Shown: positions 25,305-32,385 of the stretch, piece by piece
How positions within the stretch are numbered: the stretch's first letter is position 1
Layout: the number at the start of each line of letters is the position of its first letter
Assembly: GCA_022072055.1 (NCBI GenBank)
Contig: JAJVIK010000018.1
Span: forward strand, 1-64,000
Direction of reading: 5' to 3'
Length of the DNA: 64,000 bases
Source: a bacterium
GTDB lineage: Bacteria > Hinthialibacterota > Hinthialibacteria > OLB16
The notes under the pieces: model-generated
Told to the model about the DNA's origin: nothing
Databases searched by the model: none
What the model saw: only the letters and a program-made list of their open reading frames with translations
Made by a program: the position numbers and the translations under genes

Positions 25305-26645
25305 ATGAGTAAACTCACCGAAACCCTTTCTGGATTACGTCAGTTTCTTGCCGGCTTGCACCCGGCCAAGATCGCATTCTTCGGCTATTCGACCTATATG
25401 ATCTTGGGGTGGCTGCTTCTATGTCTCCCTTTCAGCCAAAAGGGGGCCGGCGTGGGGGCGCTGGACAACCTCTTCATCGCCGTCTCCGCCCTCTCGACCA
25501 CCGGGCTCGCCACGGTGAGCGTGTCTGATTCCTACAGTTTCTTCGGGCAACTGGTGGTGCTGATCCTGATCCAATTAGGCGGAGTCGGTTACATGACTCT
25601 CGGCTCGTTTGTCATTCTTTCCAGGAAGAGTGACCTTTCGGAACTCCGCTCCAAAGTCGGCCAAACTGTCTTCAGTCTGCCCACTTCGTTTCGGATCGAC
25701 AAGTTTATCCGCAGCGTGGTGGTTTTCACTTTCTTGATCGAACTGGTGGGAATCATCCCCCTGTATTTCATCTTTCGAGAGGCGGGGGATCCGAGTCCGG
25801 CATGGAGCGCCGCTTTCCATAGCATTTCCGCCTTTTGCACGGCGGGCTTCAGTCTGTACAACAACAGCTTCGAGTCCTACGCGGGCCACTTCTGGCTCAA
25901 CTCGGTGGTCGGAGCGCTGAGCTTCCTTGGCGCGATTGGATTCATCGTGTTTGTGGACATCTGGCGCAAAGTGCGGGGAAAGGTGAGGACAGTAACCCTC
26001 ACTAGCCGGATCATCCTGTGGGCCAGCTTCTGGCTAATCCTGGGTGGAACCATACTTCTGTTCATCGCGGAGCCGTCAATTCGTGAGAGGCCCACCGACG
26101 AACGCCTCTTGACCGCTTTCTTCCAGGCCATGACCGCCATGACCACGGTCGGGTTTAACACCATCCCCATCGCGGAGCTGTCCAGGGCATCGGTGCTGCT
26201 GGTCATTGTTCTGATGGTCATCGGCGCGTCTCCCTCCGGCACGGGCGGGGGTGTGAAGTGCACGGCGCTCTCCGCCATCTTGGGGGTGATGCGCAGCGCC
26301 ATCCGCGGCGAAAAGGATGTTCGTTTCTGGGGGCGACAGGTCCCACTGGAACGGGTTTGGATGGGTGTTGCCAGCGTCGGGTTTTACCTGGTCTTTCTGG
26401 TTATTGGGACCTATTTGCTCGAAATGACCGAGAGCACGCCTTTTGACAAGAACCTGTTTGAAGCCGCCTCCGCCCTGGGGACGGTGGGGCTCAGCATGGG
26501 CATCACTCCGGAGCTTACAAACATCGGAAAGGTCATTATCACGGGCCTGATGTTTCTGGGGAGACTCGGTCCGCTGACCTTTGGAATTGCCCTTTTCTGT
26601 GCTCCCGGCGCCGAGGATATCCAAGACAACGACTTGGCGGTGTAA
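25305..26645 (+). CDS. TrkH/KtrB-family potassium transporter subunit
   Basis: A 446-residue channel-like K+ (or Na+/K+) transporter. The four pore loops with their filter glycines are visible: SALSTTGLATVSV (about 61-73), SAFCTAGFSLY, MTAMTTVGFNTIP and SALGTVGLSMGI, with about eight membrane helices around them. Length and order match KtrB/TrkH proteins. AAGGAG stands ten bases before the ATG. Its usual regulatory partner (TrkA/KtrA, a cytoplasmic NAD/ATP-binding ring) is not in the window, so it is either encoded elsewhere or the subunit is an orphan. It lies between two unrelated exported-protein genes. Confidence 0.9.
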   Translation: MSKLTETLSGLRQFLAGLHPAKIAFFGYSTYMILGWLLLCLPFSQKGAGVGALDNLFIAVSALSTTGLATVSVSDSYSFFGQLVVLILIQLGGVGYMTLGSFVILSRKSDLSELRSKVGQTVFSLPTSFRIDKFIRSVVVFTFLIELVGIIPLYFIFREAGDPSPAWSAAFHSISAFCTAGFSLYNNSFESYAGHFWLNSVVGALSFLGAIGFIVFVDIWRKVRGKVRTVTLTSRIILWASFWLILGGTILLFIAEPSIRERPTDERLLTAFFQAMTAMTTVGFNTIPIAELSRASVLLVIVLMVIGASPSGTGGGVKCTALSAILGVMRSAIRGEKDVRFWGRQVPLERVWMGVASVGFYLVFLVIGTYLLEMTESTPFDKNLFEAASALGTVGLSMGITPELTNIGKVIITGLMFLGRLGPLTFGIALFCAPGAEDIQDNDLAV

Positions 26646-26675
26646 TCTACTTCCATCCTTGCCGGAGGAGTGTTC

Positions 26676-28388
26676 ATGCGTCGATTTCACCCGCGCCGGG
26701 TTCTCATCCCGGTTCTGAGTCTGCTCTTCGGAGCCTCCAACCTCGCGGATTGCGCCAACCCGCCCAAGGATGTCGCCGAATTCCCCGACAAACCGGTCAT
26801 CCGCCAGCGCCCGGATGGCGAGCTCTTGGCCTTCTTCATGCGCACCCTGGATGGAACTCAGACAGTCACCGTGAGCACCTCGCCGGAAACGGCGGACAAC
26901 TGGAGCGCGGAACGACCGCTGCTCGAGCTCCCCAAGGGGATCGGCGGATGGGGTGGGCCGGATTGCCTGATCGACAAGCGCGGGAACATTCACCTGATCT
27001 TTCTCAATGACGCCAACACCGGGGTGATCCCCACGGGTGAGGAGAACCGACCCCGCGCGGGGAGCCTGCACTCCAGGCGCCTCGACATCTGGCACGCCAA
27101 GTCCACCGATGGAGGGGCCACCTGGAAGGGACCCAACAAGATCTGGGAAGGCTACACCGGCGCGCTCAACTCGATTATCGAAACCAGCCGAGGCTGGATC
27201 GTGCTGCCGTTTTCGTGTCTCACCCCGCGCACCTGGGGAAACCGGGGCGACGGCCTGGATGCGTTCACCTTCCGAGGTCAGTTCGATTCGACCGTGGTCT
27301 ATTCCGAGGATGGCGGGGAAACCTGGAAGCAGTCGCCCACCCCGCTCAAGGTCGCCACTCCCGATATTGTCTCCGCCTATGGCGCGGTGGAGCCGGTGGT
27401 CCTCGAACCCAAGGATGGGCGCATCTGGATGCTCATCCGCACCCAGCTCGGGCGCTTTTACGAATCGTTCTCAAAGGATGGCGCGGAATGGTCCCCGCCC
27501 CGTCCCACCGCGATCCTTTCCTCGGACTCGCCCGGAGGGATCACCCGCCTTCCCGATGGGCGAATTGTCCTTTTCTGGAACAATTCTCTTCGGTTTCCCT
27601 ACGCCTACGGGGGCCGTCAGGTTCTCCATGCGGCGATCTCCGAGGATGAGGGCCGGACCTGGCGCGGCTGCCGAGAAGTCGCTCGCGATCCGCTTCGTCA
27701 CGAGCCCCCGCCGCCCTCGGGCGATCATGGGACCGCCTACCCCTTCCCTACCGCGCTGCGCAACGGAAAGGTCATCTATACCACAGGCCAAGGAACCAGC
27801 GCGCGGATCCTCTGCCGACTCCTCGATCCGGACTGGTTGCTCGAAACCGAGCAGCGCGCGGACTTTTCAGTCGGTCTCGACGATTGGTCCGTGTTTGGAA
27901 CCCAGGGGGTCGAGCTGATCGACACGCAAGATGGGAACAAGGCCCTGCGGATCCGCAAGGTCGAGCCGGGCTGGCCCGCCGCGGCGGTCTGGAATTTCCC
28001 CTCGGGACCCAAGGGAACCCTCACAGTCCGCCTGCATTTGGAGCCGGGAAACAAGGGCTATGTTGTGGGTCTCACCGATCATTACTCGGTTCCCTTCGAT
28101 GAGGAGGACCTTTTCCACAACCTTTTTAACCTGGACCTGACTTCCGGCATTTCCGACGGCAAACCACTCTTGGCGGAGGGCAAGGCTTATGAGCTGCGTC
28201 TTTCCTGGGACCTTAATCGCCGGGAGTGCCGCGCGGAGCTGGATGGCGTGTTGATCTCAACACTGCTTTTGCGGCGTGAAAGCGGCGGGGTGTCGTATGT
28301 CCGCTTTCGCTCCGTGCTGAATCTGGACGAACGTGAGGAGGGCGGACTGGTGATCGAGTCCGTGGAGGCGAAACTTGAGTTCCCCTGA
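26676..28388 (+). CDS. Exported sialidase-like (BNR/Asp-box) protein
   Basis: About 570 residues with a signal peptide (RVLIPVLSLLFGASNLADC). The first 370 residues form a six-bladed neuraminidase-like propeller with Asp-boxes STDGGATW, SEDGGETW and SEDEGRTW. Typical strings for the exo-sialidase family of uncultured bacteria include GGWGGPDCLIDKRGNIHL and GRFYESFSKDGAEWSPPRPT. The C-terminal 170 residues form a separate beta-rich domain, perhaps lectin-like (GTLTVRLHLEPGNKGYVVGL). GGAGGAG lies five bases before the ATG at 26676; a GTG two codons earlier is less well placed. The sugar cleaved cannot be told; many members act on glycans other than sialic acid. Confidence 0.75.
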   Translation: MRRFHPRRVLIPVLSLLFGASNLADCANPPKDVAEFPDKPVIRQRPDGELLAFFMRTLDGTQTVTVSTSPETADNWSAERPLLELPKGIGGWGGPDCLIDKRGNIHLIFLNDANTGVIPTGEENRPRAGSLHSRRLDIWHAKSTDGGATWKGPNKIWEGYTGALNSIIETSRGWIVLPFSCLTPRTWGNRGDGLDAFTFRGQFDSTVVYSEDGGETWKQSPTPLKVATPDIVSAYGAVEPVVLEPKDGRIWMLIRTQLGRFYESFSKDGAEWSPPRPTAILSSDSPGGITRLPDGRIVLFWNNSLRFPYAYGGRQVLHAAISEDEGRTWRGCREVARDPLRHEPPPPSGDHGTAYPFPTALRNGKVIYTTGQGTSARILCRLLDPDWLLETEQRADFSVGLDDWSVFGTQGVELIDTQDGNKALRIRKVEPGWPAAAVWNFPSGPKGTLTVRLHLEPGNKGYVVGLTDHYSVPFDEEDLFHNLFNLDLTSGISDGKPLLAEGKAYELRLSWDLNRRECRAELDGVLISTLLLRRESGGVSYVRFRSVLNLDEREEGGLVIESVEAKLEFP

Positions 28389-29925
28389 TCTGCGGCCCGA
28401 ATCTCCTCCCCGCCTGAGCCTGAGCCGATTGGACTGGATAGTCCTTCTGGTTCTCTCGGGGATCGCCTTTGTGCTCCTGGTTTCCGTCCACCCCCGCTAT
28501 GGCTTCCATGGGGATGAGCTCTACTTCATCGCCTGCGGAAAGGCTCCCGCTTTCGGATATGTCGATCACCCGGCGTTCGTGCCGCTGCTGTCGCGCGTGT
28601 TCGGGGAACTCAGCGACTATTCCTTGCGCGGGGTTCGTCTCCCCGCCGCGCTCTCGATCGCCTTGTCCGTTTTCCTCACCGGGCTTCTGGCGAGACGGTT
28701 GGGCGGGGGGACCTTCGCGGTCTTTGTCGCGGCCTTTTCCATCTTGGCCACCCCGGCCTATCTTCGCGCCGGGTCGATGCTTTGCATCCCGTGTTTCGAG
28801 ATCCCCTTCTGGCTCCTGTTCGCGCATGCCCTGGTGGGAATCCTTGGCCAAAGGCGCAACTCCGACTGGATCGTGCTGGGACTCCTGGTTGGGCTGTCGT
28901 TCCACAACAAACACACCACCGTGTTCTTTGTGATCGGGCTTCTCGCGGGATTGCTGCTCACCTCGGAGCGACGCCTGCTCGCGACACGCTGGCCCTGGCT
29001 CGCCGCGCTGATTGCCTTCGCGATCTTCCTCCCCAATCTGATCTGGCAGGCGAGTCACGACTGGGCCACCTGGGAGTTTGTTCGGAACCTGAATCGCAAT
29101 GTGATGAGTCGGGTCCCCGCCGAGGAATTCCTGATCGGACAAATTCTGTTCTTCAACCCGGCGGGGGCGGTGGTGTGGCTCGCGGGCTTGGGATACTTCC
29201 TTTTCGCGCGGGAGTCGAAGCCCTTCCGGGTGCTCGGTTGGATTTACCCGACCGTGCTTGTGCTCTTGGTTGTGGCCAAGAGCAAGATCTATTACTCCGC
29301 GCCGGCTTACCCGCTGCTCCTCGCGGGCGGGGCGGTGGCGCTGGAGCGTTTCGGCTCCACTCCGGTTCGGCGCTGGGTCAGCCGCGCGGTTCCCACGCTC
29401 CAAGCCGCGCTCGCGCTCCTGTTCCTGCCGGTTGTGCTCCCCTTCTCCTCCATTCCTCAAACCGAGGCCTACACCCAAAGCGTCTTGGGTTCGGCGGTTC
29501 CGGATCCCGAGCCGATCACCGAGGATTTCCGCGCTCAGACCGGATGGCCCGAGTTGGTCCAAGCGGTCGCCAGTGTGTTTCACCAGCTTTCGGAGGAGGA
29601 ACAGCGGAATTGCGCGATCCTTGGGCGCAGTTACTCGTATTCGGCGGCGGTGGACTTTTACGGTCCGGGGCTGGGGCTGCCGGCTTCGATCTCGGGGCAC
29701 AACAACTATTTCCTCTGGGGTCCGCGCGGGGAGCTGCCGGGCACGGTGATTGGAGTGGGGTTTCCGGTGGAGCGCCTGGCGGCGGCCTGCGAGGAAGTCA
29801 CCTTGGCCGCCACCTTTGAAAACCCGTTGGGGCGGAAATACGAGCGGGAAGTGCCGATCACCATCTGCCGGAAACCGAAGGGAACGCTCGACGAGGCCTG
29901 GACGACGCTGAAGAGTTATGATTAG
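28375..29925 (+). CDS. Glycosyltransferase family 39-like membrane protein
   Basis: A 516-residue protein with about ten membrane helices of the GT39/ArnT/PMT type, which move sugars from polyprenyl-phosphate donors to lipid or protein acceptors on the periplasmic side. The first loop carries the conserved acidic motif in YGFHGDELYFIACGKAPAF and YVDHPAFVPLLSRVFGELS. Later segments ILFFNPAGAVVWLAG and KIYYSAPAYPLLLAGGAVAL are also typical. The start is a TTG at 28375 that overlaps the end of the sialidase-like gene by 14 bases, suggesting co-translation. The C-terminal 150 residues (from about 350) form a soluble periplasmic domain. Confidence 0.85.
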   Translation: MSSPDLRPESPPRLSLSRLDWIVLLVLSGIAFVLLVSVHPRYGFHGDELYFIACGKAPAFGYVDHPAFVPLLSRVFGELSDYSLRGVRLPAALSIALSVFLTGLLARRLGGGTFAVFVAAFSILATPAYLRAGSMLCIPCFEIPFWLLFAHALVGILGQRRNSDWIVLGLLVGLSFHNKHTTVFFVIGLLAGLLLTSERRLLATRWPWLAALIAFAIFLPNLIWQASHDWATWEFVRNLNRNVMSRVPAEEFLIGQILFFNPAGAVVWLAGLGYFLFARESKPFRVLGWIYPTVLVLLVVAKSKIYYSAPAYPLLLAGGAVALERFGSTPVRRWVSRAVPTLQAALALLFLPVVLPFSSIPQTEAYTQSVLGSAVPDPEPITEDFRAQTGWPELVQAVASVFHQLSEEEQRNCAILGRSYSYSAAVDFYGPGLGLPASISGHNNYFLWGPRGELPGTVIGVGFPVERLAAACEEVTLAATFENPLGRKYEREVPITICRKPKGTLDEAWTTLKSYD

Positions 29926-29937
29926 GAGAGTCGAGAG

Positions 29938-29997
29938 GAGGGACGTGGTCCCTCGCGTCCGATGGTCCCGAAGGACCGGCCATGACAGAGCGTGGCC
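29938..29997. repeat. Cluster of three small hairpins, interspersed-repeat type
   Basis: GAGGGAC/GTCCCTC (29938-29954), GGTCC-CGAA-GGACC (29964-29977) and GGCCA/TGGCC (29978-29997) follow one another between the convergent GT39 and Wzz-like genes. The last unit, GGCCATGACAGAGCGTGGCC, resembles a scattered extragenic repeat I know from several GC-rich environmental genomes. It may also act as a bidirectional terminator. Confidence 0.45.
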
Positions 29998-30007
29998 CTC
30001 CAGAGAT

Positions 30008-31357
30008 TCAGCTCACCGCCGGAACCAGGAACCCGCGATAGATCACCCAGCAGGCATACAGCAGCGAGCAGAGCACCCCGATCACCAGCGCGAGGATCGC
30101 GCGCGAGGGTCCGGTGGGATGGGTGGAGGGGATCGCGCGCTCCACGAACACCATCGGCGGGACCGCATAGCCCGACTTGAGGCGAGTGCTGCTGAACATG
30201 GCTGTGGTGAGGCGTTCGGCCATGAGACGGTTGCGCTGGTCGATCTCGAACTGAACTTGACGGTATTCCGCTGCGAAGTCCGCGACTTCCCCTCGTAAGG
30301 CGCGCGCCTCCTCGGTCATGGAACGGATCCGACCGGCCATTTCGCGGGCCTGGGCCGCGAGCGCGCCCACCTCCTCGGCGGGCTTTCCGGATTGCCTTGA
30401 ACTCTCGGTCATCAGCCGGTTCAGCTCTCCGAGGAGTCCCGATTGGAGTCCGATGTCGGCGTGCAGCTCCACATACCCATACATGTCCAGGCGCGCGCGC
30501 CCGCCATAAAGCGAGTTCTCAATCGCCCGCGCGCCGAGCAGTTTCTGGTATTCGGGGCGCGCCTCCAGTTCCGCCATGCGCTTGTGGAGCGCGGCGACCT
30601 CCTCCTCGATCTTGGAGGACTCCTTGAGGATCGACTCCTCGGTGCTGTAGCCCATCTCGGTGGAGAGCGCGTTGGCGCGCTCCACGAACAGGGTGGCCCA
30701 CAGGTTGGCGAACACCGATGCCGCCCCGGGGGAATCCCAGCGCACGCGCAGGTTGAGGAACGGCTGGTTCACCAGGGTGATGTTGGTCTGCTGCGCGATG
30801 TTGGTCTTGACCGTGAACGACTCCTGCATGATATACATCGGGACCTGATCGACCACATCCTTGTCAAACTCGAAGAGGCCGAGGAAGAACTCCGGTTCGA
30901 CAAAACATTCCCGCTGCCAATCTTCGGCCAGGCCCTCCGCCGCCTTGCGGAGCTTGTCGGGGAGCTCGGCGTTCTTCTTAAGCGCGCGCAAGATCCGGTC
31001 GCGCTCCTTGACCGTCATCGTCTCCGGCAGCTCATATTCCTTGGCGATCGGCTCGGCGAGACGGCGCATCCGGGCCATCAGGGAGTGCGTGTCGTAAAGC
31101 AGCGCGTCGGACTGGGCCATGTCCACATAGGCCGGGGCCACCTGAGGGTTGGGATCGATCCGGAACTCGAAATCGATGGTGGGAATCTTGACCGCCACAA
31201 CAGCGCCGGCCTCATAGCGCTGGATCTTGACCAGAAGCAGCACGGCATAGCTCGCCAGGGTTCCCGCCACCAGGATCGCCAAGAGGTGGAACCGTTTGGC
31301 GAAAAGGGCTCGGAACAGGGGACGGAGGTCGCCGCCGGTGAGGATCGGTTCGGTCAT
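30008..31357 (-). CDS. Wzz-like chain-length/export protein of polysaccharide synthesis
   Basis: About 449 residues with a membrane helix near each end (HLLAILVAGTLASYAVLLLV at about 24-43, and ILALVIGVLCSLLYACWVIY near the C-terminus) and a long helical, coiled-coil-rich periplasmic part between them. It has the Wzz-type proline-rich segment before the last helix (VPPMVFVERAIPSTHPTGPS). No cytoplasmic kinase domain follows, so it is not a full Wzc. Such proteins set polymer length or bridge to an outer-membrane exporter. I use ATG 31357; there is no Shine-Dalgarno, but TACCCT lies eight bases before the ATG and TTGTTC 18 bases further, so the message may start almost at the codon. Confidence 0.7.
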   Translation of the reverse strand: MTEPILTGGDLRPLFRALFAKRFHLLAILVAGTLASYAVLLLVKIQRYEAGAVVAVKIPTIDFEFRIDPNPQVAPAYVDMAQSDALLYDTHSLMARMRRLAEPIAKEYELPETMTVKERDRILRALKKNAELPDKLRKAAEGLAEDWQRECFVEPEFFLGLFEFDKDVVDQVPMYIMQESFTVKTNIAQQTNITLVNQPFLNLRVRWDSPGAASVFANLWATLFVERANALSTEMGYSTEESILKESSKIEEEVAALHKRMAELEARPEYQKLLGARAIENSLYGGRARLDMYGYVELHADIGLQSGLLGELNRLMTESSRQSGKPAEEVGALAAQAREMAGRIRSMTEEARALRGEVADFAAEYRQVQFEIDQRNRLMAERLTTAMFSSTRLKSGYAVPPMVFVERAIPSTHPTGPSRAILALVIGVLCSLLYACWVIYRGFLVPAVS

Positions 31358-31384
31358 GTCGAGGAAGGGTAGCGGGAGGCCCCT

Positions 31385-31428
31385 GAAAAGAACAAGGGGT
31401 TCGATCCCTTGCGAGACCGAACCCCTTG
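31385..31428 (-). terminator. Intrinsic terminator of a small upstream transcript
   Basis: CAAGGGGTTCG and CGAACCCCTTG pair over 11 perfect base pairs (31393-31403 with 31418-31428, 14-base loop). On the minus strand the hairpin is followed by TTCTTTTC. It stands before the Wzz-like gene, so a transcript coming from about 31650 would end here rather than enter that gene. Confidence 0.65.
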
Positions 31429-31429
31429 C

Positions 31430-31660
31430 CGGTGATGCTGTTGGGTTTGGAGAGCGAGCGTCAGGCGGATCCGGACGGCCGGGGATCATCGACATCACCC
31501 CGGCGGCCTGCCCTCCAAGCAGGTTCAGCGAAAGGAGGGCGGGATCAGCCCGACGTCACCTCCCAGCCACCTGCGCTCGCCGAAAACTTTCGACTGTCGC
31601 TACAACCACTACTGTTTCCGTCATGCATCAGTTGACCACCTCCTTTCCGCGCTACAAATA
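31430..31660 (-). ncRNA. Small structured transcript, possibly encoding a very short peptide
   Basis: Between the toxin-antitoxin pair and the terminator at 31385-31428 lies about 230 bases with no normal gene but clear order. AAAGGAGGTGGTC (31646-31634 on the minus strand) is an almost complete complement of the 16S rRNA end. Ten bases on is an ATG (31628) opening 27 codons that end at 31545; a second ATG (31624) opens 22 codons ending at 31556. Downstream are dyads GGGCGGGATCAGCCC (31538-31552) and GCCGGGG/CCCCGGC (about 31479-31505), then the terminator. A TATTTG box (about 31657-31662) could be the -10. It may be a highly translated small protein, a leader, or a structured RNA. I cannot name it. 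Confidence 0.4.
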
Positions 31661-31709
31661 GCATGGGGCGAAAAGGGGGGGGATGTCAAGAATAAATTTC
31701 AGGCGCGCT

Positions 31710-32015
31710 TCAAGTCCCCGACTTCGTCGTTTGAGTCTTCTTCGCCTCTCTCGCTCTGGACTCCACCACCTTCCAGAATTCCTCGTGGGACAACCCACCG
31801 TCACGTCTTATGCTGTTCCTTGATTTGTCGAGGAGGGCTTGGAACCGCGGGGAACGCGCGAGGAGAATGCCTTCCAAGTCTTCCTCATCCCTGGGCGCGA
31901 GCATCACCGCCACGGCGCGCCCATTGCGTGTGATCACAACCGGACCCTCCGCTTTCAGGTCCTCCAAGTAAGCGCTCAGCCGAGCCTTGACCTCCGCCAC
32001 TGGGGCAATCCTCAC
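31710..32015 (-). CDS. Phd/YefM-family antitoxin
   Basis: A 101-residue antitoxin. The N-terminal DNA-binding half is typical: RIAPVAEVKARLSAYLEDLK and GPVVITRNGRAVAVMLAPRD, the pattern of Phd/YefM proteins that occlude the promoter. The C-terminal half (LARSPRFQALLDKSRNSIRR and on) should wrap the toxin. Its ATG overlaps the stop of the toxin gene by four bases. The toxin comes first, the reverse of the usual order. The promoter is upstream of the toxin. Confidence 0.8.
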   Translation of the reverse strand: MRIAPVAEVKARLSAYLEDLKAEGPVVITRNGRAVAVMLAPRDEEDLEGILLARSPRFQALLDKSRNSIRRDGGLSHEEFWKVVESRAREAKKTQTTKSGT

Positions 32016-32335
32016 GATCCGTACTCCTCTCCGTCGATATAGAGCCTGTTCCCTCGCTTTTCACCGATGGCAAGGATATGTACCTCGCCTTCCGCCTGGT
32101 CCACCTCATAGAAGACTCGAAATCTGTTATGGGGGCCGCAACGAATTTCCCAAGTGGATCCAAATGGCGCCCGGTCCACAAGCGGTTTGCGGTTTCGCGT
32201 TCTGAGTGTGGGTGTATAACTGAGATGTTCAGAGATTGCCTCCGCTATTTCACCGTGACGATTGCGCTCGATAGACCGAAGATGACCAACAACCCTCTCT
32301 GAATAGACCAATGCGAATCGCCTGGTTCGGCCCAT
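32012..32335 (-). CDS. RelE/ParE-family toxin
   Basis: A 107-residue basic protein of the RelE/ParE fold, either an mRNA interferase acting on translating ribosomes or a gyrase poison. Family strings are LVYSERVVGHLRSIERNRHG (N-terminal helices), RKPLVDRAPFGSTWEIRCGP and NRFRVFYEVDQAEGEVHILA, ending with IGEKRGNRLYIDG. The FRVFYEV and WEIR strands carry the basic and aromatic residues of the active face. The start at 32335 sits eight bases after a TATAAT box with no Shine-Dalgarno, suggesting a leaderless message. It is the first gene of the pair with the Phd-type antitoxin. Confidence 0.82.
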   Translation of the reverse strand: MGRTRRFALVYSERVVGHLRSIERNRHGEIAEAISEHLSYTPTLRTRNRKPLVDRAPFGSTWEIRCGPHNRFRVFYEVDQAEGEVHILAIGEKRGNRLYIDGEEYGS

Positions 32336-32343
32336 TGACTAGA

Positions 32344-32371
32344 ATTATAGTCGGTTTGGTTCCTCACGCAA
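32344..32371 (-). promoter_or_regulatory. Promoter of the toxin-antitoxin pair
   Basis: On the minus strand TTGCGT (32371-32366) and a perfect TATAAT (32349-32344) are 16 bases apart. The toxin ATG follows the -10 box by eight bases, so the 5' leader can be at most one or two bases. Confidence 0.6.
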
Positions 32372-32385
32372 TGGCCACGATTGGG

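Noticed and set aside
31393-31428. GGTTCGATCCC resembling a tRNA T-arm
   Set aside because: No acceptor, D or anticodon arms can be folded around it, and the string is explained by the perfect 11-base-pair terminator stem.
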